Origin: Amycolatopsis umgeniensis
Lineage (GTDB): Bacteria; Actinomycetota; Actinomycetes; Mycobacteriales; Pseudonocardiaceae
Length of the DNA stretch: 64,000 bases
Assembly (NCBI RefSeq): GCF_014205155.1
Contig: NZ_JACHMX010000001.1
Location: forward strand, 6,510,001-6,574,000
Direction of reading: 5' to 3'
Shown: positions 41,973 to 50,129 of the stretch, piece after piece
Position numbering within the stretch: position 1 is the first letter of the stretch
Layout: every line of letters begins with the position of its first letter
Translations under genes and position numbers: made by a program
Notes under the pieces: generated by a model
Told to the model about the DNA's origin: nothing
Databases searched by the model: none
Seen by the model: the letters and a program-made list of their open reading frames with translations, nothing else

Positions 41973-42578
41973 TCAGAGCCAGTCGGAATCGGTGGCGATC
42001 CGGATGGCGTCGACCCGGTTGCGGGCGTTGAGTTTCGTGACCACCGTGGCGAGATAGTTCCGCACGGTTCCCGGTGACAGGAACAGTTCCGCCGCGATGT
42101 CGGCGACCGTGCGCCCGTTCGCGGCGAGCCGGAGGATCTCGACCTCGCGCGGCGTCAAGGGGCAATCTTCCGTTTCCCAGGCCGACAACGCCAGTTCGCT
42201 GTCGATGACGCGGCGGCCGATGGCGACCGAGCGGACGGCGTTGGCGAGTTTGTCGGCCGGCGCGTCCTTGAGCAGGAAGCCGTTGACCTTCGCGTCCAGC
42301 GCGCGGCGCACGGTGCCCGGGCGGCCGAGCGAGGTGAGGATCAGCGTGCGGACGCTGGGCAATTGCTGGTAGAGCTCGGAAGCGGCGGCGAGTCCGTCCT
42401 TGGCAGGCAGGTCGATGTCGATGATCGCGACGTCCGGGAGGTACTCTGCGGCCATCGGGAGGATCTTGTCGCCGGAGCAGACCTCCGCGACGACCTCTAT
42501 GTCCTGTTCGAGGTTCAGCAGTGCGACCAAGGCGCCGCGGACCATGTGCATATCCTCGGCCAATAGGACTCGGATCAC
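41973..42578 (-). CDS. NarL/DesR-type response regulator 2
   Basis: A 201-residue regulator, receiver with Asp54 (AIIDIDLPAKDG) plus LuxR-type HTH (LTPREVEILRLAANG, FLSPGTVRNYLATVVTKL). The start is GTG 42578 with GGAGG five bases upstream. No kinase gene adjoins it, so the double kinase at 36963 or an unlinked kinase must serve it. It faces away from the second DUF1702 gene across a 434-bp regulatory gap. Confidence 0.92.
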   Translation of the reverse strand: MIRVLLAEDMHMVRGALVALLNLEQDIEVVAEVCSGDKILPMAAEYLPDVAIIDIDLPAKDGLAAASELYQQLPSVRTLILTSLGRPGTVRRALDAKVNGFLLKDAPADKLANAVRSVAIGRRVIDSELALSAWETEDCPLTPREVEILRLAANGRTVADIAAELFLSPGTVRNYLATVVTKLNARNRVDAIRIATDSDWL

Positions 42579-43012
42579 TCCGACCTCCTCTATCCCCCAA
42601 AGATGCTAACTCTCAGTGTACATAGCAAGCCCGGAAGAGTGAATCTAAATCGCACGATTTGAGTTCGAGCGGTTTCCGGGCGCCTCCTGGAGTGATCACG
42701 ACCCTGGTGAGCTGCGACGATGCCGAAGGTTCGCAGATGCTGAAAATGCTACCGATCGATTACCGAGTGTCAGGATAATAGGTGGCAAAATGCCGTCAAA
42801 CGTGCCTCGCAATACCCGCTGAGTACGTTCCAAACCGGTGAATTCGCTCGGCGAACGGGTGAATTCACCATTGTCAATGGTGCCCGCCGGACCGATCGGC
42901 GGTACAGGCCGTCACCTCGACCGGCTGTCGAGCGGGCGGCGAGCGGGGCGTGGTCTCCTCGGCAAGAGCCGAGTTCGCGCGCGAAGCCGACACTATCCAC
43001 AAAGGACGTCTG
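42579..43012. promoter_or_regulatory. 434-bp divergent regulatory region, relatively AT-rich
   Basis: No gene seen. It holds the perfect palindrome AAATCG-CA-CGATTT (42647-42660), a direct repeat GGTGAATTC at 42837-42845 and 42858-42866 (21-bp spacing, suggestive of two-turn activator sites), and CACCATTG-T-CAATGGTG at 42866-42882. AAAGGA precedes the DUF1702 ATG. Confidence 0.6.
42866..42882. promoter_or_regulatory. Perfect operator-like palindrome upstream of DUF1702 copy 2
   Basis: CACCATTG-T-CAATGGTG, 8-bp arms around one base, 130 bp before the DUF1702 copy-2 start and touching the second GGTGAATTC repeat. The binding protein is unknown; an AraC, HxlR or NarL-type regulator of the locus is likely. 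Confidence 0.5.
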
Positions 43013-44008
43013 ATGAGCTCATTGCTGGGTGCCCTACGCAAGGTCCTGTTCGCACCCTCGCTGGCTTCGGTCGGCTTCGAGGGACGCGGCTTCGGGATCC
43101 CGCCCACCCCGGCGACCGCCCGGCTGGAGTCGATCCCGCAGGCGGTGGTGTGCGGGTTCGAATGGGGGATCGAGGCGCCGCCGCTGTGGGAGGCCGAACG
43201 GCGGCTGGACATGGTCGAGCCGGAGATGCGAGGGTTCGCCTACGAGGGCGCGGCGATGGCGTTCACCATCCTCGACGTCATGCCCGGCGGGCGTAAGGAC
43301 CGCACGGCCGAACTGATGAGCGGTCCCGGTCTCCCGCACGTGTTCCTGACCTACATCGGCATCGGGTTCGCGATGGCCCGGCTGCCCCGACCGCTGTGGA
43401 ACAAGGTGCTGCCGGATCTCGACGGCGTCCCGTTCCACCCGACGATGAGCTGGCTGGCGGTCGACGGCTACGCCTTCGACCGCGCCTACTTCGACACGCG
43501 CAAGTGGGTCGACGAGCAGTTCGTCCCCAAGCCGTACCCGTGGGCAGGCGCGCCCGCGTACTTCCCGCGTGCCTGCGACCAGGGCATCGGGCGGGCGCTG
43601 TGGTTCATCAACGGCGCGGACCCGGTGAAGGTCGCCGCGGCGGTCGGCCGGTTCCCGGCCGAACGCCGTCCGGATCTGTGGAGCGGGGTCGGGCTGGCCG
43701 CGACCTTCGCGGGCGGCTGCGATCAGGCCGGCCTGACCAGGCTGCGCGAGACGGCGGGGGAGCACCAGGACCACCTCGGCCTCGGCGTCGTGTTCGCGGT
43801 GAAGGCGAGGACGTTCTCCTCCTTCGTCCCGCCGCACACGCGCCGGGCTGCGCGGGCGCTCGCCGGGCTGAGCCTCGAGGAGGCCGTCGACCTGGCCGAC
43901 TCGACAGAGGTCGTCGAGAACGCCGCGGACGGGACGCCCGCCTACGAACTCTGGCGGCGCAACATCCGCGAGGGTTTCGCCCCGTCGGCGGGCCGCCTGT
44001 CCGCGTAG
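43013..44008 (+). CDS. DUF1702/UNBL enediyne cassette protein (copy 2)
   Basis: A 331-residue paralogue of the UNBL protein at 13653. Shared blocks include RGFAYEGA, MARLP, DGYAFDRAYFDTRKWVDEQF and DQGIGRALWFI. It has its own promoter region with operator-like palindromes and a terminator, and stands alone, not in a cassette operon. It may replace or modify the first copy's role, or be tied to regulation or resistance. Function of the family is unknown. Confidence 0.85.
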   Translation: MSSLLGALRKVLFAPSLASVGFEGRGFGIPPTPATARLESIPQAVVCGFEWGIEAPPLWEAERRLDMVEPEMRGFAYEGAAMAFTILDVMPGGRKDRTAELMSGPGLPHVFLTYIGIGFAMARLPRPLWNKVLPDLDGVPFHPTMSWLAVDGYAFDRAYFDTRKWVDEQFVPKPYPWAGAPAYFPRACDQGIGRALWFINGADPVKVAAAVGRFPAERRPDLWSGVGLAATFAGGCDQAGLTRLRETAGEHQDHLGLGVVFAVKARTFSSFVPPHTRRAARALAGLSLEEAVDLADSTEVVENAADGTPAYELWRRNIREGFAPSAGRLSA

Positions 44009-44015
44009 ACGTCGA

Positions 44016-44058
44016 GAAAGGGGCCTCCGAGACGGATCGCGTCTCGAAGGCCCCTTTC
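44016..44058. terminator. Bidirectional terminator between DUF1702 copy 2 and AraC copy 2
   Basis: GAAAGGGGCCTCCGAGAC pairs with GTCTCGAAGGCCCCTTTC around a short loop, with AAAG/CTTT ends on both strands. It lies in the 60-bp gap between two convergent genes. Confidence 0.8.
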
Positions 44059-44068
44059 CGGCGACCGG

Positions 44069-44812
44069 TCAGGCCGCGTGCTTGAACGGCTCGGGCCGGT
44101 ACCGCAGATCGGGCAGCGCGAGCAGGACCGGCGGGTCGAACAGGCGCTTGGGGCGCATCCGCAGGTCGGCCAGCCGCGCGGTGACGCCCGGCTCGACGGT
44201 GATCGGGCCATGATGGCCGGTGTACCCGGTGCCCCGGCGGGTGAGCGGCCCGGTCACGCAGTGCGCGATGAGGTGCCAGGTGCCTTCCGGGACATCGGTC
44301 AGCTGGTAGGGGCCGGGGACGTCGATGACCGTGTAACACACGGGCGCGCCCTCGGGGATGCGCGTCGGGAAGAGGCCGGCGAAGACGAGGCCGGGCGAGA
44401 TCTCCGGCGGCGCCGACACGAAACCGCGGACGGTCGCCCGCTTCGTGCCGGGAAGGGGGGTGCCGGCCAGCCGGTGCTGGAAACCACGCTGCTGGCGGTA
44501 CGCGGAGGGGGAGAGGCCGACGCGGCTGCTGAACCGCGTGCTGAACGTGCCGACGCTGTTGTAGCCCACTCGGTGGCTGATGTCGGCGACCGTGATCGAG
44601 GTCGTCAGCAGCAGGCGTTTGGCTTCGTCGAGCCGCAGCGCGGACAGGAACCGGCCGGGCGAGACGCCGGTGGCCTGCTGGAACACCCTGGTGAAATGGA
44701 ATTTGCTGAACGTCGCGGCTCGGGCGATGTCGTCGATAGTGAGCTCTTCGCCCAGTTTCTCGTTCATGGCCCCAATGGCTCGCTCCACGGCTCGCCGGAC
44801 AGTCTCATCCAT
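44069..44812 (-). CDS. AraC-type regulator with N-terminal HTH (copy 2)
   Basis: A 247-residue paralogue of the regulator at 12607. The double HTH comes first (1-105; FSKFHFTRVFQQATGVSPGR, RVGYNSVGTFSTRF). The C-terminal domain keeps GLFPTRIP and DVPEGTWHLIAH. It lacks the first copy's extended N-terminus and is 53 residues shorter. The end faces DUF1702 copy 2. It probably regulates that gene or response regulator 3. Confidence 0.85.
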   Translation of the reverse strand: MDETVRRAVERAIGAMNEKLGEELTIDDIARAATFSKFHFTRVFQQATGVSPGRFLSALRLDEAKRLLLTTSITVADISHRVGYNSVGTFSTRFSSRVGLSPSAYRQQRGFQHRLAGTPLPGTKRATVRGFVSAPPEISPGLVFAGLFPTRIPEGAPVCYTVIDVPGPYQLTDVPEGTWHLIAHCVTGPLTRRGTGYTGHHGPITVEPGVTARLADLRMRPKRLFDPPVLLALPDLRYRPEPFKHAA

Positions 44813-45247
44813 TGTACCGTCCTTTCGCTCGAGAAATTCTGGCGTGCTTTGCTGTTTTCGACAGTAGTGTTCGACGCCACTTCTCCTGAAGTGCTTGATT
44901 CACCGCCGGATATGGATTCATGTGCGTGGCGACGTGAAAATTTCACGGTGATCGGGCGCAGCCGGGGATCACGGGCCGGGCATGCGAAAACCACATGTCG
45001 CCGATGGTGCGAACACTGGATCTTCACGGCGGACGGCCGCAAAATTCCTGGTAGCGCATTCACGCCGGAACCACCCCGGCCGTGTTGGCGCGGTCCGAAG
45101 AACGTATTCCCGCGGCAACACAGAACCGGCCCTTGACCGCGTCCCCCCGCGGCGGTCAAGGGCCGGTTTCCATTTCGCGGGACGGGTGTGTGAGGATAGT
45201 ATTGTCGGCTCGTGGGGCGAGACGCAGGCGAAAGGCAGATGGGGTCG
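44813..45247. other. 435-bp gap upstream of AraC copy 2 and response regulator 3
   Basis: No convincing gene. A 74-codon frame (44921 to 45136) has no ribosome site and no clear third-position GC bias. The only strong element is the hairpin at 45124-45169. Promoters for both divergent regulators must lie here. Confidence 0.5.
45124..45169 (+). terminator. Orphan terminator-like hairpin upstream of response regulator 3
   Basis: A perfect 17-bp stem AACCGGCCCTTGACCGC / GCGGTCAAGGGCCGGTT with an 11-base loop and TTTCCATTT after it. No annotated gene ends here, so it may be a leader attenuator or end a small RNA. Confidence 0.65.
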
Positions 45248-45853
45248 ATGATCAAGGTCCTGGTCGCGGAGGACATGCACATTGTCCGTGGGGCCCTGGT
45301 CGCGCTGCTCGGGCTGGAAGCCGACATCGAGGTCGTCGCCGAATGCGCCAGCGGTGACGAGATCCTCCCGCTCGCCCAGTCCTCACGCCCCGACATCGCG
45401 CTCATCGACATCGACCTGCCGGGCAAGGACGGGCTCACCGCGGCCGCCGAACTGCACGAACAACTGCCGGGGGTGCGCACGCTGATCCTCACCTCGCTCG
45501 GCAGCCCCGGCACCCTCCGGCGGGCGCTGGCCGCGAAGGTCAACGGCTTCCTCCGCAAGGACGCGCCCGCCGACAGACTGGCCAACGCCGTCCGCGGGGT
45601 CGCCGCCGGACGCCGCGTCGTCGACGGCGATCTGGCGCTCGCCGCCTGGGACAGCGAGGAGTGCCCGCTCACCGCGCGCGAGATCGAGGTGCTCCGGCTG
45701 GCGTCGGTCGGCTCCGAGCCGACAGAGATCGCGGCCGAACTCTTCCTTTCCGCCGGGACCGTGCGGAACTATTTGACGACGATCGTGTCGAAGCTCAGCG
45801 CCCGCAACCGGGTCGACGCCGTGCGGATCGCGCGGGAGTCCGGCTGGCTGTGA
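45248..45853 (+). CDS. NarL/DesR-type response regulator 3
   Basis: A 201-residue regulator, receiver with Asp54 (ALIDIDLPGKDG) and LuxR-type HTH (LTAREIEVLRLASVG, FLSAGTVRNYLTTIVSKL). ATG 45248 gives MIKVLVAEDM like its paralogues; ATG 45239 is possible. It forms the right border of the locus. No kinase gene adjoins. The three regulators differ mainly in surface loops, so cross-talk with one kinase is plausible. Confidence 0.92.
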   Translation: MIKVLVAEDMHIVRGALVALLGLEADIEVVAECASGDEILPLAQSSRPDIALIDIDLPGKDGLTAAAELHEQLPGVRTLILTSLGSPGTLRRALAAKVNGFLRKDAPADRLANAVRGVAAGRRVVDGDLALAAWDSEECPLTAREIEVLRLASVGSEPTEIAAELFLSAGTVRNYLTTIVSKLSARNRVDAVRIARESGWL

Positions 45854-45869
45854 CCCGGCCGGGTCCGCG

Positions 45870-46967
45870 TCACCGGGCCGGGACGGTCATCGTCGCGTGG
45901 GCGAGATCCGCGGCGAACTCACCGGGGGAATCCGCTTCCGCGAGCAGGCGTCGCTGCCGGGCCGCGCCGGTGCCGTGCTCGAACAGCCAGTCCAGCCCCT
46001 TCTCGACGTCTTCGGTGTCACCGGCGGCGCTGAGCGCCGGCCGGATGAAGTCGACGAGTTCGCCGACCAGGTCGCGCTGATCGGCCTCCCTGCCGGTGAA
46101 GACGTCGATCCCCGGCCCGTCGAGGCCCCGGCGGGCGGCGGCCGTCAGCGCCGCGCCGATCCGGGTGCTGCGGGCACGCGGCACCCCGGTCGTTCCGGCG
46201 CAGGTCGCGACCAGCCCGCGGACCAGCGCCGTGAGGAGCACGGCGTCGTCGACGGCGAGACAGACGTCGGCGATCCGAATCTCGACCGTGGGGTAGCGAG
46301 GGGAAAGCCGGGCGTAGAAGTACACGCCCGCCGGGTCGAGGGCGGCGCCGTGGCTCAAGGCCTCCCCGATACTCCGGTCGTACGCGGCCGCACCGGGCCA
46401 TTCGTCGGGCGGTTTCGCCGTCGGCCACCGGTCCCAGATCGGGAAGCGCCTGCTGGACCAGCCGGAATCGGTGCCGTTCTCGACCGGCGAGTTGGCACTG
46501 AGCGCCAGCAACGGGGCGAGCCACGGCCGCAGTCCGGCGAGGACCCGCGCGGCGAGATCCCGCGACGGCAAGCCGACGTGCACGTGGCAGGCGCACGTCC
46601 CCGCGCCGTCGATCAGATCGGGGAACGCCTGGGCCATCCGCCGGTACCGGGGCTCCGGCATGATCGCGTCGGGCCGCAGTTCGCCGGGCGGTATGCCCGC
46701 CGCCACCATCAGGCAGCCGTCGTCCTCCGCCGCTTTCGCGACGATCTGCCGCAGCCTGATGAGTTCCGAACGCACCTCGTCCAGGCTGCGGCAAATGCCG
46801 GTCGCGGTCTCGATCTGGAACCGCATCAGCTCACCGGTGACGTCCGGCTCAGGGGCGAGGTGTTCGAGAAGAGCGGGCGCGCGCAACGCGACCGAGCCGT
46901 CCATCGGGTCGAGCAGGACGAATTCTTCTTCCACGCCAAGGGTGAAGTTCGTGCCGTCAACCGCCAT
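45870..46967 (-). CDS. YbdK-type carboxylate-amine ligase (GCS2 family)
   Basis: A 365-residue ATP-grasp-like ligase of the glutamate-cysteine ligase type 2 group (FTLGVEEEFVLLDP, HVHVGLPSRDLAARVL). Members make gamma-glutamyl bonds, weakly in YbdK itself; the EgtA branch makes gamma-glutamylcysteine for ergothioneine. No other ergothioneine gene is near, so the role is open. It is convergent with response regulator 3. Confidence 0.88.
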   Translation of the reverse strand: MAVDGTNFTLGVEEEFVLLDPMDGSVALRAPALLEHLAPEPDVTGELMRFQIETATGICRSLDEVRSELIRLRQIVAKAAEDDGCLMVAAGIPPGELRPDAIMPEPRYRRMAQAFPDLIDGAGTCACHVHVGLPSRDLAARVLAGLRPWLAPLLALSANSPVENGTDSGWSSRRFPIWDRWPTAKPPDEWPGAAAYDRSIGEALSHGAALDPAGVYFYARLSPRYPTVEIRIADVCLAVDDAVLLTALVRGLVATCAGTTGVPRARSTRIGAALTAAARRGLDGPGIDVFTGREADQRDLVGELVDFIRPALSAAGDTEDVEKGLDWLFEHGTGAARQRRLLAEADSPGEFAADLAHATMTVPAR

Positions 46968-47102
46968 GACTCTCCGTCTCTGATGATTTTCGCCGGTACC
47001 AATGAATCTCCCCCTTCCGGCGCGGCGAGGAAAGGGCCGGTGTGCTGAACTTCGTTGCGGCGAAAGTGTTTCAAGGACTTACGGAACGTCTAGTCTGAGT
47101 TC

Positions 47103-48047
47103 ATGATCGAGTTGTATCCGGCCATCGAGCCCTACGACGAGGGATTGCTCGATGTAGGTGACGGGAACGCCGTCCACTGGGAGACCTGCGGGAACCCGGA
47201 CGGGAAGCCCGCCGTCATGCTGCACGGCGGCCCCGGACAGGGGTGCGCGCCGGGGATGCGCCGCATGTTCGACCCGGCCCGCTACCGCGCGGTCCTGTTC
47301 GATCAGCGCGGCTGCGGCCGCAGCATCCCGCACGCGAGCGACCCGGCGACGGACATGCGGCACAACACGACGGACCACCTCGTCGCCGACATGGAACGGC
47401 TGCGGGAACACCTGGGCATCGACCGCTGGCTCGTCACCGGCGGCTCGTGGGGAACGACCCTCGCGCTGGCTTACGCCGAACGGCATCCGGAACGGGTGAC
47501 GGAGATCGTCGTCAGCGCCATCAGCACGACACGGCGCTCCGAGATCGACTGGTTGTATCGCGGCGTCGGCCGGTTCTTCCCCGAAGAGTGGGCCCGCTTC
47601 CGCGGCGATCACTCCGGCGATCTCGTCGCCGCCTACGCCCGGCTCATGGAAGATCCCGACCCGAACATCCGGACCGAGGCCGCTCGCGCGTGGCTCGTCT
47701 GGGAAGACACCGTACTGTCACTGGAACCCGGCGCGACCGTCCACAATGGCCCGATCGGCAGGGAGGAACTGGCTTTCGCGCGCATTGTCACGCACTACTA
47801 CTCCCATGACGGCTGGTTGGAACCCGGCGAACTGATCCGAGACGCGGGCCTGTTGCGAGAGATTCCCGGCGTGCTCATCCACGGGCGCCGCGACCTGAGC
47901 TGCCCGGTGGACACGGCTTGGGAACTCGCCCGCGCCTGGCCCGGAGCGGAATTGCTGATCGACGACGGTTCGGGCCATCGGTCGAGCGACGTGAAACGGG
48001 CCTGGAAACTGGAAGCACTGAACCGCTTCTGCTCGCGTGAGCGGTGA
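47103..48047 (+). CDS. pip: Proline iminopeptidase
   Basis: A 314-residue alpha/beta hydrolase of the S33 family that removes N-terminal proline. It shows the oxyanion motif HGGPG (41-45) and nucleophile Ser115 in GGSWGTT. The catalytic His is near the end (DDGSGHRSSD). Length is normal. It is followed by two paired hairpins and a convergent gene. A housekeeping role is likely. Confidence 0.92.
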   Translation: MIELYPAIEPYDEGLLDVGDGNAVHWETCGNPDGKPAVMLHGGPGQGCAPGMRRMFDPARYRAVLFDQRGCGRSIPHASDPATDMRHNTTDHLVADMERLREHLGIDRWLVTGGSWGTTLALAYAERHPERVTEIVVSAISTTRRSEIDWLYRGVGRFFPEEWARFRGDHSGDLVAAYARLMEDPDPNIRTEAARAWLVWEDTVLSLEPGATVHNGPIGREELAFARIVTHYYSHDGWLEPGELIRDAGLLREIPGVLIHGRRDLSCPVDTAWELARAWPGAELLIDDGSGHRSSDVKRAWKLEALNRFCSRER

Positions 48048-48108
48048 AGTCCACGTGTCACGAAAATCAACCCGAAGCGGCACTCGTCGATGGGCTTGTG
48101 GCGACCGA

Positions 48109-48151
48109 CTGTGTGGATTTTGGGACGTTGGATGACCCGATATCCACACAG
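48109..48151. terminator. Stem-loop 1 between convergent genes
   Basis: CTGTGTGGAT / ATCCACACAG, a perfect 10-bp stem with a 23-base inner region containing GACGTTG. It lies 60 bp after the iminopeptidase stop and probably terminates in both directions. Confidence 0.65.
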
Positions 48152-48191
48152 TCCCGCGATGACCGGTCCAGTCCGGCCGGGCTCCGAGAGG

Positions 48192-48234
48192 GTGTGTGGA
48201 AATAGAGACGTTGAGTGTCCCTATTTCCACACAC
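48192..48234. terminator. Stem-loop 2 between convergent genes
   Basis: GTGTGTGGAAATAG / CTATTTCCACACAC, a perfect 14-bp stem, again with GACGTTG in the loop region. It ends one base before the DUF4097 stop. Confidence 0.7.
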
Positions 48235-48235
48235 C

Positions 48236-49066
48236 TCAGGCAGCCGCACGGTGGATGACGATGTCGTCGAGCCGCGTGCGGGCGTAAACCCTGACCCCGC
48301 CGACCCCACCGACCCCGCCATCCGTGGCGAAGGCGCTGCGCACCGCACCCTTCGTGCTCTTGGCGTCCACCGAGACGGTGTCCCCGTCGACGCCGACGTC
48401 GATACCCCCGGAGGTGTTCACCAGCTCGGCTCGGCCACGCGACAGCCGTCCGATGCGGATGGGGCAGTTGGCCGCCTTCGCGGCGACGGCGCCGTCGGCG
48501 CGGTCGATGTCGAAACTGCCGTTCGCACCGGAGAGGTCGACGTCGGAGCGGGCGTGCCCGATCCAAACCCTCCCGTGCGAGCCCACGTACCGGACGGCGC
48601 CCACGACCTCGCCGATCCGCATCCCGGCGGCCCCGCCTTCGATGCCGACGGTCCCGGCGACGTACCCGATCCCGACCTCGCCCGCCGCCAGGTTCCCCCG
48701 GACCGCCGCGACGCGGTCGACCTGGATCCGGCCCGACGCCACGTCCAGCACGCAGTCACCGAACAGCCCTTCGGCGAGTACGTCCGACCACGCCGTGTTC
48801 AGTGTCAGCCGCGATCCGGTGGGCAGTTCGATCGTGATCGCGACCGAACCGTCCTTGCCGCCCGCCTTCTTCGTCTCGATCGACAGCTCCCCGTCCGCGA
48901 ACTCGACCTTGGTGTGCTCGGCGACCTTCACGTCCGACTTGCTCGCGGCGTCGACGGGCTCGACCCGCACCACCGTGTCCGTACGCTCGCTCGCGAGGAG
49001 GCGCACCCGGGCACCCGCGGTGGTCAGCGTGGCGGTGATCGGCTCCGGCGTGGTGAAAACAGACAT
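48236..49066 (-). CDS. DUF4097 adhesin-like beta-helix protein
   Basis: A 276-residue Gly/Val-rich protein with repeated strands (RIQVDRVAAVRGNLAAGEVG, SDVDLSGANGSFDIDRADG) typical of DUF4097 right-handed beta structures. No signal peptide is seen, so it is probably cytoplasmic. ATG 49066 has AGGGAG at eight bases. Function of the family is unknown. Confidence 0.82.
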   Translation of the reverse strand: MSVFTTPEPITATLTTAGARVRLLASERTDTVVRVEPVDAASKSDVKVAEHTKVEFADGELSIETKKAGGKDGSVAITIELPTGSRLTLNTAWSDVLAEGLFGDCVLDVASGRIQVDRVAAVRGNLAAGEVGIGYVAGTVGIEGGAAGMRIGEVVGAVRYVGSHGRVWIGHARSDVDLSGANGSFDIDRADGAVAAKAANCPIRIGRLSRGRAELVNTSGGIDVGVDGDTVSVDAKSTKGAVRSAFATDGGVGGVGGVRVYARTRLDDIVIHRAAA

Positions 49067-49142
49067 GGTGGGAACTCCCTCGGTGATGGTGCTCTTTCGT
49101 TGGTGGAGCAACGATCACCGACCGGCCTGACACCGGACCGTC

Positions 49143-50063
49143 ATGGCGCTGACACGCCGGGGACAGCGCGGCCGGACCGTCCCCGGCGCGCGAGTACGGC
49201 GGGGTGTCGGCGATGCTGTGGGCGTGGAGTACGTGTCCAGAGTGCCGCGACCGCCGCTGGACGGGCTGATCGACGACCTCTACTACCTGGAGGGCGCGCC
49301 TCCGTACGCCCGGCTGACGCTGCCGCCCGCACCGGCGGCGTTGCTCATCGTCAATCTCGGTGCGCCGTTCCGCATCCGCGCCGGCACCGGCATCGAGACG
49401 GCCGAATACGCCGACGGCTGCGTCATCACCATGCGCACCCGCGCGTTGGAGTTCGGCTATCCACTCCCGACCCGGTCCGTCGGCGTGCACGTCAAGCCGT
49501 GGGGGCTGGCGCCGTTCCTGTCGATGCCCGCGGCCGAGCTGTGTGACCGGCCGGTGACGCTGGAGCAGGTCTGGGGGCGGTCCGCGGTCGCCGGGCTGCG
49601 GGATCGGCTGGCCACGGCGGACGGACCGCGCGAGATGCTGACGCTGCTCGAGGAGGAGCTGATGCGACGGCTGTGCGAGACCGACGGCTTGGGGCTGGTC
49701 CGCCATACGCGCGGCGTCCTCGCGGCGACCGGCGGAGCGGCGGCGATCGGCGACCTGAGCGTGGCGGCCGGTGTCAGCAGCACTCATCTGGCACGGCGGT
49801 TCAAGCAGCTCGTCGGCGTCACGCCGAAGCGGCTGGCCCGCACCTACCGCCTCACCACCGCCGTGCTCGCGATCGACCCCGCCGGGCGGATCGACTGGAG
49901 CGACCTCGCCGGCGGTGCCGGCTACTTCGACCAGGCCCACTTCGGTCACGAGTTCCGGGAGTTCACCGGGCTCACGCCGACCAGGTACGTCGAAGTCCGG
50001 CGGCGGTTCCTGCGCGAACACCCCGGCCACGTGCTGGACGGCTGGCCGCTGCCCGCCGATTGA
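49143..50063 (+). CDS. AraC-family regulator with cupin-like sensor
   Basis: A 306-residue regulator with an N-terminal beta-rich sensor region (about 40-140) and a C-terminal AraC HTH (VAAGVSSTHLARRFKQLVGV, GGAGYFDQAHFGHEFREFTG). The ATG start lacks a good ribosome site; GTG 49224 (starting VEYVSRVP) is a likely true start. It diverges from the DUF4097 gene across about 76 bp, which it may control. Confidence 0.85.
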   Translation: MALTRRGQRGRTVPGARVRRGVGDAVGVEYVSRVPRPPLDGLIDDLYYLEGAPPYARLTLPPAPAALLIVNLGAPFRIRAGTGIETAEYADGCVITMRTRALEFGYPLPTRSVGVHVKPWGLAPFLSMPAAELCDRPVTLEQVWGRSAVAGLRDRLATADGPREMLTLLEEELMRRLCETDGLGLVRHTRGVLAATGGAAAIGDLSVAAGVSSTHLARRFKQLVGVTPKRLARTYRLTTAVLAIDPAGRIDWSDLAGGAGYFDQAHFGHEFREFTGLTPTRYVEVRRRFLREHPGHVLDGWPLPAD

Positions 50064-50129
50064 TTTCTTACAAGAGCGACGGCTCACGACAAGCTAGTTT
50101 CGGGGGCACCCCGAGAAGAGGAGAGCTCC

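Noticed and set aside
44921..45136. 74-codon frame in the gap before response regulator 3
   Set aside because: No ribosome site, mixed third-position bases and an end inside a hairpin; coding not supported.
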